Source of the DNA: Avena insularis
Lineage: Eukaryota; Streptophyta; Magnoliopsida; Poales; Poaceae
Length of the DNA stretch: 64,000 nt
Assembly (NCBI GenBank): GCA_023614405.1
Contig: CM042693.1
Span: forward strand, 158,612,731 to 158,676,730
Reading direction: 5' to 3'
The translations under genes and the position numbers were made by a program. Position 1 is the first letter of the stretch, and each line of letters opens with the position of its first letter. Positions 31,856 through 42,840 of this stretch are shown piece by piece. The notes beneath the pieces are model-generated. The model was not told the DNA's origin. It worked only from the letters and a program-made list of their open reading frames with translations, and ran no database searches.

Positions 31856-33275
31856 TGATGTGTATCTCGGATCACTTTAGAGCTTCGTTGGGAGACCCCA
31901 AGAGGAAGGTATGACGAGCACAGCAGCAAGTTTTCCCTCAGTAAGAAACCAAGGCTATCGAACCAGTAGGAGGAAGGAAATGACTCAAAGGTGTTGCTAG
32001 CAATTTGGAAACCTGCATAACACAAACTCAAGACTTTGCCCCAACGAACAATAAGGTTGTAAATCTCACCGGTTTGCTGAAAACAATGGATTAACTGTAT
32101 GGTGTGGAAGGTAATGGTGGTTTGTAGAAAGTAAACATGAACAGTGGAAGATGTATCAATGGTAAATATTGGACTGGGGTCCATAGTTCACTAGAGGTGT
32201 TCCCTTAAGATAAGCAACATAACATGCTGGGTAGACAAATTATAGAGGGGCAATTGACAGGACAGAGCAAGGCATAATAATGCAATACTAGACATTCATG
32301 ATTCTATGAGATTTGATTGGGCAATACAACAATATACATAGACCGCCATCCAACTACATCTACAACCTTAGAGGTTTCTGTCACTTCCCCATATTAAATA
32401 GAGGCATGAACCCACTATCGAGCATAAATACTCCCTCTTGGAGTCACTAGCATCTACTTGGCCAAGATAGCTACCAAAAACGGAGAGCATGCAGGATCTC
32501 AAACAACATAGACATGATATTGTTAATAATATAGAATCATTAACCAATCTAACATAGTAATCTCAATATACATAGGATCCCCGCAAACACAACATGCATG
32601 ATTACAAATAGATGATCTTGATCAAGAATGGAGCTCACAAGATCTAAACATGGTAGCACAAAGGAGGATAAACAACCATCTAGATACTACATGGACCCGT
32701 AGTCCAAGGTGGAACTACTCACACTTCATACCGGAGGCTGGCATGGTGATGAAGAAGGCCTCTAGGATGATCTCTCCACTCTGTCAGGATGCAGGAAAGA
32801 GCTTTAGATCCCCCAAGTCTAGTGACGATGGTGGCGGCGGCTATGGACTATTTCATGGAAGATTGATCGGGTCCTTGGGGTTTAGGTATCGGGGGTTCTT
32901 ATAGGCGAAGAGGGAGGTCGAGGGGGTGCCAGAGGCGGCTGCACCTCCCCTAGGCGCAGGCCAGGTCTGGCCGCGCGGCCAGGGGTTTGGCCCCCTCGTG
33001 GCCCTTCTCCATCTCATCTTTTGGCTCCGTGTTCCCCACGTTAAAATATTGACTTTGGCTTTTTTCCTTTCCAATTTCGAGAATATTGATTTTCTGCATT
33101 TTCTAGAACCAAAAACAAAAGAAAACAGGCAACTGGCATTGTGGCATCTTGTTAATAGGTTAGTCCCAGAAAACATATAAAAATACCTCAAAGTGTAGAC
33201 AAAGCAAAGCAAAGCAAAGTAGATACTAAACAAGCATGGAACATAAAAAATTATAGATACGTTTTCGACGTATCA
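31856..33275 (-). repeat. E4 5' LTR
   Basis: About 1.42 kb, TGATGTGTATCTCGG on the left to CGACGTATCA on the right (plus-strand reading). Paired with the interrupted 24035-26899 copy and clearly diverged from it by substitutions and indels. Confidence 0.88.
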
Positions 33276-33462
33276 ATTGTCTACACGATCTTGAGATTAG
33301 CAAGTGAACGACTACATCAACCACGAGAATCTGCTCTCGTTAAATGCTTTGGAATCTTCGAGGGTGAGTACTCTATTGACTCGTTGCTACAATCTAGTAT
33401 ATAGATCTTGGCTTGTGTGTGTTCATGCGATAGAATTTTTTCCATGATACGAACCCCTACAG

Positions 33463-33475
33463 TGGTATCAGAGTC
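33463..33475 (+). other. E3 primer-binding site (initiator tRNA-Met)
   Basis: TGGTATCAGAGTC, one base after the LTR end, matches the complement of plant initiator tRNA-Met except for the last C-to-T position. Confidence 0.85.
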
Positions 33476-34659
33476 GTGTCTATATGTATATCTATTGCAC
33501 GAGTAGAACACAATGATCATTGTGGGCGGTGGTGCTTTTATTATCAATTGCTTCTTGTGTACTTTGCATCTTGTGGGATGGTGGGATGAAGCGGCCCAGG
33601 ATAACCTTACATGACATCGTTTATGAGACTTGCTCCATGCTCGACATGCAACTTGTATTGCATAAGTGTCTTTGCGGGTGTCTATCTCTCCCATCATAGT
33701 GAAGATTCAATTTACAACGGGCACTTGATAGTTCATGCATCAACGTTGTGGTTCTTGTTCGTAAGTTAGAATGATACTTATTGAAAGCCCCAAACCACGT
33801 AAAATATGCAAAGAAAATTAGAAGCGTCTAACTTTGTTTTGCAGGGGTGTGTTGTGATGTGTTATGGCCATGATTGTGATTATATATGATGTATGCAATG
33901 ATCCTTATTAGTTATTATAAGTCGGCAACCGATAGGAGCCTTATGGTTGTCTTTTAATTTTGTTAGGACCTGCGTGTCTATTATTCAAAGTAGTTGTAAT
34001 AGTTGATGCTGGTGGACGACAACCATGGAGCGGTACCATTGACCTTGATGCCACACCGGTGATGATGGAGATCATGTTCGTGCTTGAAGATGGAGATCCG
34101 AAGCACAATAAGAAAGGCCATATCATATCACATATTTTGAATTGCATGTGATGTTAATCCTTTTATGCATCTTGTATTACTTAGACCGCGATGGTAGCAT
34201 TATAAGATGATCCCTCTCCCAAAATATCAAGTTATAAAGTGTTCGTCCTTAGTAGGAACTGTTGCCAAGACTCGTTGTTTCGAAGCACCACGTGATGATC
34301 GGGTGTGTTGGATTCTACGAGTTTATACAACGGGAGCAGCCAGATTTTCTCATGCGAAAACTAAGGTTGCATCTTCAAGATCCTAGCATGTACAAACATG
34401 GTCTCGGAACACGGAATACCAAAAGGTAAAAGCATGAATCATATAGTAGATATGATGAACATGTTGATTGTTCGCCTTTGAAAATACATTATATCTCGTG
34501 ATGATCAGACTTGATGTAGTGGATTTGGTTCATGTGATCACTAAAACAATGTGAGGGATATTGTTTTGAGTGGGAGTTCACCTAGATTAATTTAAGTATT
34601 AATTAGAACTCAATTTGTCATAAACATAGTCTAAACTATTGCAAATATGTTGTAGATCA
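33476..34659 (+). other. E3 leader with a conserved small ORF
   Basis: Untranslated leader between primer site and gag. It holds a 63-codon ORF at 33960-34151 (MLGPACLLFKVVVIVDAGGR, ending ILNCM). The matching region of E8 (minus strand, around 49070-49250) is closely similar at the nucleotide level. No domain is recognised, and it may be structural leader rather than coding. Confidence 0.5.
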
Positions 34660-35470
34660 ATGGCGGGCCCTACCATCAACTTTAATGCGTTCCTAGAGAA
34701 AGAAAAGTTGAAAAATAATGGAAGCAACTTCCCGTATTGGTTCCGCAATGTGAGGATTGTCCTCAATGCTGGTCAGTTGACCTATGTGCTAGATGCACCG
34801 CTGGGTGACGCACCTACAGATGATGCTACCGATGAGGTGAAAAATGTTAACCGCACTCGGAAGAATCAGTACTCCACGGTTCAGTGTGCTATCTTGTATG
34901 TTTGGAATCAGATCTTCAAAAGAGGTTTGAGAACTTTGACCCACATGATATTGTCTGTGAACTCAAAATGATACTTGAGGCTCAAGCGGCAGTTGAGAGT
35001 TATGAAGATTCTGAAAGTTCTTTAACTACAAGATGGAGGAGGGCAGCTCTGTCAGTGAGCATGTGCTTAAGATGTCTGGCATTCCAATAAGCTCCAAAGC
35101 TTGGGTATAATAATTCCTAATGATTTGGGGATTCACCGTGTCCTCCAATCACTACCACCAAGTTACACGAACTTTGTGATGAACTACAACATGTAGCGCA
35201 TGGATAAGACATTACGAGAACTCTTCTCTATGTTGAAGTCTGCGGAAGGGGAGATCAAGAAAGAGCACCAAGTGTTGATGGTCAATAAGACCACCAATTT
35301 CAATAAACAAGGCAAGCCTAAGAAAAAGGGAAACTTCAAGAAGGGCGGTAAGAAAGCTATCGCACCGGCGAACAAGACCAAGGCTGGGCCTAAGCCTAAT
35401 ACTGAGTGCTTTTGCTGCAAGGGAGAAGGTCACTAGAAGCGGAATTGCCCCAAGTACTTGGCGGATCTGA
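34660..35470 (+). pseudogene. E3 gag
   Basis: Starts MAGPTINFNAFLEKEKLKNN at 34660 and shows the copia gag core (GSNFPYWFRNVRIVLNAGQL). A frame change near 34890 leads to LESDLQKRFENFDPHDIVCE, and another near 35020 follows. The zinc knuckle CFCCKGEGH lies near 35407-35433 and is cut by a TAG where Trp is usual (TGG to TAG). It then reads KRNCPKYL. Gag would form the virus-like particle. This copy cannot produce a full protein. Confidence 0.8.
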
Positions 35471-35940
35471 AGAACGACAACATCAAGAAGAAAGGTATAT
35501 CCGATATACATGTTATTGATGTGTATCTTACTAGTAGTCGTAGTAGTGCCTGGGTATTTGATAGTGGTTCGGTTGCTCACATTTGTAACTCGAAACAGGT
35601 GTTGCAGAATAGATGGAAACTAGTGAAGAACGAGGTGACGATGCGCGTTGGAAATGGATCAAAGGTTGATTTGATCGCAGTCGATAGGCTACCTCTTCAT
35701 CTACCATCAGGATTAGTTTTATATTTAAATAATTGTTATTTGGTGCCTGCGTTGAGCATGAACATTATATTAGATCATGTTTATTGCGAAACGGTTACTT
35801 GTTTAAGTCTGATAATAATGGTTGTTCGATTTATATGAGTAATATGTTTTATGGACATGCACCTTTGATAGATGGTCTATTCTTGTTGAATCTTGATTTT
35901 AGTAACACACATGTTAATAATATAGAAGCTAAACGTTTGA
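35471..35940 (+). pseudogene. E3 protease
   Basis: Copia-type protease with VFDSGSVAHICNSKQVLQNR (catalytic DSG), then VTMRVGNGSKVDLIAVDRLP and a LVLYLNNCYLVPALSMNI end. The frame breaks near 35760-35830 before the pre-integrase region. Confidence 0.8.
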
Positions 35941-36720
35941 AACTAAGCGATAACTCAACATATATGTGGCACTGTCGTCTTGGTCACATTGGAGTGAAGC
36001 GTATGCAGAAACTCCATTCTGATGGACTTCTTGAATCACTTGATTTCGAATCACTTGAAAGATTCTAAGCATGTCTGATGGTAAAAATGACTAAGACTCC
36101 ATTTTCTGGTATGATGGAGTGAGCTATGGACTTATTGGCAATCATACATACCGATGTGTGTGGCCCAATGAGTGTGGCATCGCGCGGTGGTTATCGTTAT
36201 GTTCTTACTTTCACGGATGACTTGAGTAGACATGGGTATATCTATTTCATGAAACATAAGTCTGAAACTTTCGAGAAGTTTAAGGAATCTCAAAGTGAAG
36301 TAGAGAATCAACGTGACAAGGAGATTAAATTTGTACGATCAGATCGTGGAGGTGAATATCTAAGTTACGAGTTTGGCAAGCATTTGGAGAAATGCGGAAT
36401 ACTTTAACAATTGACACCGCTAGGAGCACCACAACATAATGGTGTGTCCAAACATCGTAATCGAACTCTCATAGATATGGTTTGTTCTATGATGTCACTT
36501 ACAGATTTACCGCTATCATTTTGGGGTTATGCATTAGAAACATACGCATTCACTTTAAATAGGGCACCATCTAAATCTGTTGAAATGACACCGTATGAAT
36601 TATTGTTTGGGAAGAAACCTAAATTGTCGTTCCTTAAAGTTTGTGGTTGCGAAGCTTATGTAAAGAAGTTACAGCCCGACAAGCTTGAACCCAAAGCAAA
36701 ATAATGCGTCTTCATAGGAT
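35941..36720 (+). pseudogene. E3 integrase
   Basis: The pre-integrase zinc region YMWHCRLGHIGVKRMQKLHS is followed by the core: HTDVCGPMSVASRGGYRYVL (first Asp) and FVRSDRGGEYLSYEF (second Asp). The motif after the second Asp reads QHNGVSKHRNRT, where relatives have ...NGVSERRNRT. The catalytic Glu therefore seems replaced by Lys. Stops at 36066, 36119, 36405 and 36702 break the frame; that at 36119 looks like CGA to TGA. Confidence 0.8.
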
Positions 36721-37720
36721 ACCCGAAGGAAACTATTGGGTATACCTTCTTTCATAGATCCGAAGGAAAAAATCTTTGTTGCCAAGAATGGATCCTTTCT
36801 AGAGAAGGAGTTTCTCTCAAAAGAAGTGAATGGAAGGAAAGTAGAACTCGACGAGGTTGTCTAACCTTCTCTCGGATTTGAGAGTAGCATAGCACCGGAA
36901 GAAGTTACTGTGGCGCCTACACCAATAAGAGAGGAAGTTAATGATGATGATCATGAAATTTCGGTCGAAGTTACTACGGAACCTCGCAGGTCGATGAGGA
37001 CTCGTACCACTCTAGATTGGTATGATCCCGTTATGAGTGTCATGTTGGTAGACAACACCGACGACCCTGCGACATATCAGGAAGCAATGATGAGACCGGA
37101 TTCCAATAAATGGCAAGAATCCATAAAATCCAAGATTGGATCCATGTACAAAAACCAAGTATGGACTTTGGTGGACTTACCAGATGGCCGAAAGGCCGTC
37201 GAGAATAAATGGATTTTCAAGAAGGAAACACATGCTGATGGTAATGTAACCGTCTATAAAGCTCTACTTGTTGCAAAAGGGTTTTCGACAAATTCAAGGA
37301 GTTGACTACAATGAGACTTTCTCACCGGTAGCGAAGCTAAAGTCTATGAGGATTTTATTAGCAATTGATGCATATTATGATTATGAGATATGGCAGATGG
37401 ATGTCAAAACGACGTTCCTCAATGGAGACATTGATGAAGAGTTGTATATGGTACAACCCAAAGGTTTTGTCGATCCTAAAGATGCTAACAAGGTATGCAA
37501 ACTTCAATGGTCCATTTATGGATTGAAGCAAGCATCCTGAAGTTGGAATCAATGTTTTGATAAGGTGATCAAAAGTTTTGGTTTTATACAAACTTATGGA
37601 GAAGCTTGTATTTACAAGAAAGTGAGTGGGAGCTCTGTAGCATTCCTAGTACTGTATGTGGACAACATATTGTTGATTTGGAATGATGTAGACCTTATTA
37701 AAAATGTCAAAGATTATTTG
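36721..37720 (+). pseudogene. E3 reverse transcriptase (cut by E6)
   Basis: Reads GYPKETIGYTFFHRSEG, TYQEAMMRPDSNKWQESIKS, QVWTLVDLPDGRKAVENKWI, then after a frame change FRQIQGVDYNETFSPVAKLK, IWQMDVKTTFLNGDIDEELY and IYGLKQAS. The YVDNILLIW box near 37650 has Asn in place of the second catalytic Asp (YVDD). It breaks off at DLIKNVKDYL where E6 begins. RNase H is not in the window. Confidence 0.85.
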
Positions 37721-39567
37721 TGTCACATCCCAAAATTTTCCAAATTTTGAAATGTGAAAAATAAATAAACAAAAGATTTAGTTGCTGAAATTTAGGGTGA
37801 AAAGAAACTTTTTGATTCTAAATGGAAACATCAAAACCCTTCTTGAACAAAATTTAAATGAAAAGGAAATCCAACAAAATTTCAATCAAGTGAAATGCAT
37901 TCATCAAAGAATCTATGTTGAAATTTAAACACATGGAAAAGTTAAACTAAAACCCTAAAACCATAATGGAAGTAAATCATTTCCAAGATTCTCTAAGACT
38001 ATGGATTTGATCCACATAAAAATTCTGCAACATTTTTTTTCTTTAAAAGATCAAAAAATGATAAACAAAAATAATATAAAACCATAGGAATTAGTTTCAT
38101 TTAATTTGGAGCCATGGATAAAAACTTATGAATTCAATAAGTTAAAGAGAAATAATTTCCAAAGATAATAAAGTTCCTATCTAAAAATCCATACCAAATT
38201 ATGAGCAAAATAATCCTAAAAGGATATAAAAAGATAAAAAAATTAAATAAAGTTATACAAATTGGAATCACCAATTTTGGAACTATAAATAAAAAGATAT
38301 GGATTTTATAAGACAAAGAAAGAAATAAATAAGGAATATTTAAAAGCCAAATTAAATCTTTGCCAAGTCCATAAACAAATAAAAGTTATTGAATAATAAA
38401 AAAATAAAAGATTATTTAAATAAAACTATATGGGCTTTGAACCATATTCAATTTTATTTAAATAAAGAGAAATTGCCTAAACTAAATAAATAATAAATCC
38501 CAAGAAATTTACTTGGAAGACAATTTAAACCTTGACTTAAAATCCATAAGCAAATGGAATAAAGATAATCCAAATAAAATAACGGTATAAAGAATATTCA
38601 AATAAAATTATATGGCATTAACCAAATTCAATTTTACTAATTAAATCATGAGAAAATAATAAATTGGAATTTGCCAAGTGGAATAAAAGTTACTTAATTA
38701 ACTTAAAAGGAATAAAAGAGTTATTTGAATAAAATTTATATGGGTTAAAACCATATTGGATTTTATTTGAATAAAGACAAATGCCCAATTTAAATGAATA
38801 TTAAATCATATTAAAATATATTATTTACACTAATGAATAAATAAAACCTACTGGAAAAGGTTTAACAAAAATTGGAATTCAAATAAAAGTTTGAAATATT
38901 TAAATAAAACAATATGGGTTGGAAACATATTTAAAAATTATTTAAATAAAGACAAGTGTTTATTTTAAATAGACAATAAACCATAAAAGAATATAAGAAA
39001 ATATTCAAAAATGGATTCTAAAATACCTTGTTAAACAGTATTAAAACATACTGAATATTTGGAAAAGATTTAAAAAGAAATCTTGATTCAAATGAGAGTT
39101 TGAATTTGAAAATAGAAAATCAGAAAAGAAAAAGAATTACGAAAGAAAAAAATAGAAAAACAGACAAACCCACTAACCTAACCTATCCCAGGAGGCCCAG
39201 CGCAGCCCACTCTCTCCCCTCCCTACGCGAAACGTTTTCTCACTCACTCCTGCACCCTCAAACTCGCTGACACCCCGGTCCCACGCCACGTCAACTTCTT
39301 CGTTCTCACCTGCGCGACCAATTCCCCCTTCTCCCGGCCGTTTCTAGGGATGAACTCGCGCATCAATTCGCGTGAATGCGCCCGTAACTCGCCCCATGAC
39401 CTCGCCCATTTAAGCGCCCCTCTCCACTCTATCATTCCCCTCAACCTCCCACACCTCTACGCCCCCAGGCTGCCCCTAATTTAGCTCGCCTCTCCACTGT
39501 CTCCGACGAGCTCCTACAATGATTCCGGCCAGCCCTCACCTCCCCTCGCTCCCTGGACTCCACGAGC

Positions 39568-40951
39568 ATGCTCGCCAGAACATTGCGCACCTGTCCGTAT
39601 CATCTGCTCGGCCGCGCGTGCCCCAGAGCCTCAGCAACGTCTTCGACTGAGCGCCACCACCCACTGCTCCAACTCCGGCGACCTCTCCCCGTCAGCCCTG
39701 TCCACCCCTCTCTCTCTGGATGGTACTCCTGCCCTCTTCGTTTCTTCGCGCGTCTAACGGCACCCTTCGTTTGTCTTAGCACGCACCATAGCTTCGTGAA
39801 TGACGACACCCCGTGCACGCCATTGTTAGTAACAGCTCCGGCGAGGAATTGCTGTCACGTCCGAGCACCCCTGGCCTCCCCACGACCTCCTCAAGCATCA
39901 GCACGTCGCGGAGAACCTGGTGAGCATCTCCATTCTCTCTCTCGCTTCCTATCTTGCCGGCAACGTCACCGCCCAAGCATTGCCGCCGCGCGCCGCCAGT
40001 TAGTGGTCACATGCTCAACCACCGTTAGATCCAGATCCAGTGGCATAGATAGAATCACTTATCGAAAGGGTATATGTGCTGTGTGCCGTGCGATTCACTT
40101 TAGATCCAACAGCCCACGTTAGTCGATCCAACCAAATCAATACCATCCAGTAAGAACGTGTCACGTGGCCTATCTTTCGTTTTAAAAACATAAACATTTC
40201 TATTTAGTGTTTGGATTTGAAAAAATCATTACTTTTGATCCACACGTCCAAATTTTGCAAATTTTATATCAATGGATTCACAAAAATGTGAACCTTGCAA
40301 CCATGCCCTTAGTTTAGCATTTTGCTTCTAGAAAATTAGGTGTTTTTATAGAAACATTTCTAGGTCTATTTTGTGTATAAAATTTATTCTAGAAATGATT
40401 TTTGAGTAAAATCGTTTGCAAATGGTTTGTTTTGAACCTACTGACCATAAAAACCAACTTTTGGAATTACAAGTATATTTTGTGACACTGAGGAATTATT
40501 CCTTTGAATAAAAAGCATTTCTAGTCAAATAAAAATGGTCCTTGATTTAAAAATGGTTTTTGAGTGAAACCCTTTGTAAATGGATTTGTTTTAAACACTT
40601 TGACCATAAACACTAACATTTGTGTTTAAAAAATATAGATTTGGCAAACATTTGAAATTATTCCTTTGAATAAAATCATTTCTAACAAAACAAAAATGAT
40701 TTAAATGGCCCATTTCCATTAACTTGATTTTAAATGGTTTTGCCTCTTTTATAAATGACCAATAGGTGTTTTAAAATGTTTATAGCCTATTAGAAACAAC
40801 CTTTACAAATACAACAATATTTTGCATGCTTGCATGCATTGTTTTGTTTTCTTTATTTTATGTGGTGAATTGTTTGAATGCTAGTTTGAATATGTGCTTG
40901 CTTGATTGAATTGTAGTAAACTTTGAAGAGTGTGACCATTGCAAGATCAAG
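39568..40951 (+). other. Predicted LTR gene in E6, exons 1 and 2
   Basis: Exon 1 is open from an ATG at 39568 (MLARTLRTCPYHLLGRAC) for 117 codons, ending at CCTG/GTGAGC (exon end 39919) in phase 1. A TATTTAAG-like box (CATTTAAGC, near 39407) lies about 160 bp upstream. Exon 2 starts after ATTGTAG (40917) in the matching phase and encodes NFEECDHCKIKE, which lines up with the Cys-containing exon 2 of E1 (CDECNAC). Here the GC donor seen in E1 and E7 is changed (AAG/GAGT), and the frame stops at once. Exon 3 would lie beyond the window. Confidence 0.4.
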
Positions 40952-41235
40952 GAGTGAACCTATATTCTCTACCAAAAGGAAATTGGTGCTTCATACATTT
41001 TGTCCTATTATTTTCACTATGCATTAGTGATATTTTGAATAGGACTTGCATGGAATTTTCTAAGTATAAACTATGCCCTGGGAAATCCTAGTAGATGATG
41101 CCTTAGTAGATTTTCCCTAAGTTAAGATTCTTGCTACTATCATGCTTAGCCTAGCTAGTAGAAAACAAGGGTGGATCATATTCATGCTATGAAATATTTC
41201 TAAGTCTATGACTTGTGTTTTGTTTAATAAAACAA

Positions 41236-41240
41236 CTTTG
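41236..41240. repeat. Target-site duplication of E7 (CTTTG; partner CTATG 63813-63817)
   Basis: The 5 bp before the E7 5' LTR and the 5 bp after its 3' LTR match at four of five positions. The sequence on either side belongs to the E6 LTR. Confidence 0.65.
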
Positions 41241-42502
41241 TGTAACATCCCAAAAATATTAAACCTGGATCATCAAACTTTAATCATCAAAATTAGGGTT
41301 AACAAAAACTTTCCCAACTAAAAATATGAAAGCATTCATATGTGTGTGTATTCAAAATTTGGATTCTTTTGAATTGCCATGGTCCTGTGTTTCTTTGCTT
41401 GTAAAATGATTCTTAGGTGAAATAAACATCATGTAAACAATCCCCAAACTTTTCCCAAAGACAAACAACTCAAAATGAATAAATTAAGTGAATGGTCATT
41501 TTGGCCAAATTAACTCCCATGCCTACATTGGCTATCTCTAATTTTCAAAACTCAACAGAAACATGTATGGATCTTTGCACCCCTTGTTAGTACTCATAAT
41601 AAGGTACCAAGGCCCACTTTGTGATCATCTAAAAACATTCAAATGCTAAGTTTAAATGACAGTTTAAAATTGAATCTATCTCATATGGGAAGATCCCACT
41701 TTCAAAAACCACTCAAACAAGCTCAATTTTCAAAGCCCAAGCACCCACAGAATCCTCAACACATGCCTAGCAGACCCACCAAAATTATTTTCAAAATTCA
41801 AAAATAAATTTCTTCCGGCCATTTCATCAAACAGGTTGTAGATTCAAATCAAACAAATCACAAACACTATTTCGAGCAGTGTTTTGGCCAACCTTGTCCC
41901 CTCTCTAGCTCACAGCAAACATCTAGTAGATCATCTAGCTTAGTTATTAACCTATAGCATCACTGTGAGCTTGCCATTCCCATCAACGGTGAGCAGGCCA
42001 AGCCTCACCATGTCACCCCAGTGTGGACAACAAGCTAGAGGAAGAACTAGCTGTGCCAATCTTGTCGAGCATGCAGCCCATGCCTTACCGCCCCCTCTCG
42101 ACCAGCCCTAGCTCGAAGACAGAGACCAGAACCGCCAGGAACTCCGCGCCCGTGCCGCTGTCGACCATGCCGACGCGCACCCCAGTGCACGCGCCGTTCC
42201 CACGCAACCCGACCACCTCGAGCCCTTGCCACCCGCCAGCATGCACCCCACCGTCCCAGGAGACCACCAGACATGTTCGTTTCATCGCCTGCTTCAGTAG
42301 CCACCGGCTGAGTTTCGCCGCCTCTGCCTCGCAGAGCACTGCATGTTCCCGACCAATTGCCACCGCCCCTAAGCTCACATTAAAGTTCTAGAGCATCGCC
42401 AGGAGACCTCTCGTCGATCGCCAACCGCTGCCATGCCTCTAGCCACCCGTAGCCGTGTCGCCACCATCGCTTGGCCATCCCTCTCGGTCTCGCCGTCGAG
42501 CC

Positions 42503-42510
42503 TATAAAAG
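42503..42510 (+). promoter_or_regulatory. E7 LTR TATA box (5' copy; 3' copy 61050-61057)
   Basis: TATAAAAG followed by a CT-rich leader. It is conserved in both LTRs and placed just before the GC-rich exon-like block, so transcription of E7 most likely starts about 30 bp downstream. Confidence 0.75.
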
Positions 42511-42835
42511 GAGGCGACCCCCAGCCGATTGAAGCACACCATTTCATTCCCCTCTCGCTCAAAAACATCCCACACCCTTCCCCGGAGGAAGGCGAGTACC
42601 AGGTGGCCGGAATTTCACCGGAGTTCACCGCTGCAGAGGTGGAGAGGCGCCATCAATTGGAGCCGCCCAAGGAGGAGCTGCTGGTGCCAGGAGAATCGCC
42701 GTCATAGACTTCGTCGTTCTCCCCCATCGCCGACCCTCAACTGAGCCCCGGTGAGCCTCCCACAACCCCCACTGAGCCGCTAGGGTTCGAGCTCGCCGGT
42801 GACATGTTCATCGTCGACGACGACCCTCAGCCGTT

Positions 42836-42840
42836 GATCG
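42836..42840. repeat. Target-site duplication of E8 (GATCG; partner 51661-51665)
   Basis: Perfect GATCG on both sides of E8. The uninterrupted E7 3' LTR reads GTTGATTGCCC at the same place (61373-61383), so the empty site is visible in the window. Confidence 0.95.

Larger units (their letters stand above)
24035..33275 (-). mobile_element. E4: Athila-type gypsy element, Sabrina-like, gag and protease only
   Basis: On the minus strand: 5' LTR (31856-33275), tRNA-Asp-type primer site, gag, protease, a 2.8-kb stretch without coding potential, purine tract and 3' LTR. RT, RNase H and integrase are absent. The LTR opens TGATACGTCGAAAACGTATC, a motif of abundant Triticeae Athila elements. The flanks ATTGA (24030-24034) and ATTGT (33276-33280) fit a 5-bp duplication with one change. 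It needs another element's enzymes to move. Confidence 0.85.
22356..33461 (+). repeat. E3 5' LTR (interrupted by E4)
   Basis: Runs from TGTTGGAGATATGC at 22356 to about 24029, then from about 33276 to CCCCTACA at 33461. Without E4 it is about 1.86 kb, close to the 1.92 kb of the E8 LTRs, and it aligns with them across the break (GGAAGAATC ... GTCTACACGATCTTGAG against GGAAGGATCGTCTACGCGATC in E8). This alignment locates the E4 target precisely. Confidence 0.88.
22356..37720 (+). mobile_element. E3: Angela/BARE-type copia element, 3' part outside window
   Basis: 5' LTR, tRNA-Met primer site, leader, gag, protease, integrase and the first part of RT are present in copia order (integrase before RT). 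The element is broken by E4 inside its 5' LTR and by E6 inside RT at 37721. RNase H and the 3' LTR must lie beyond the window. The LTR opening (TGTTGGAGATATGC, then AAGAGGCAATAATAAA) and its 3' end match E8, so both belong to one family. Many stops are present. Confidence 0.88.

Noticed and set aside
33463..33475. tRNA gene fragments at the primer sites
   Set aside because: They match only the 3' ends of tRNAs directly inside LTRs, so they are primer-binding sites.
37721..41240. E6 as the missing 5' LTR of E1
   Set aside because: Both start TGTCACATCCC, but the sequences diverge soon after, and E6 lies to the right of E1 and inside E3.
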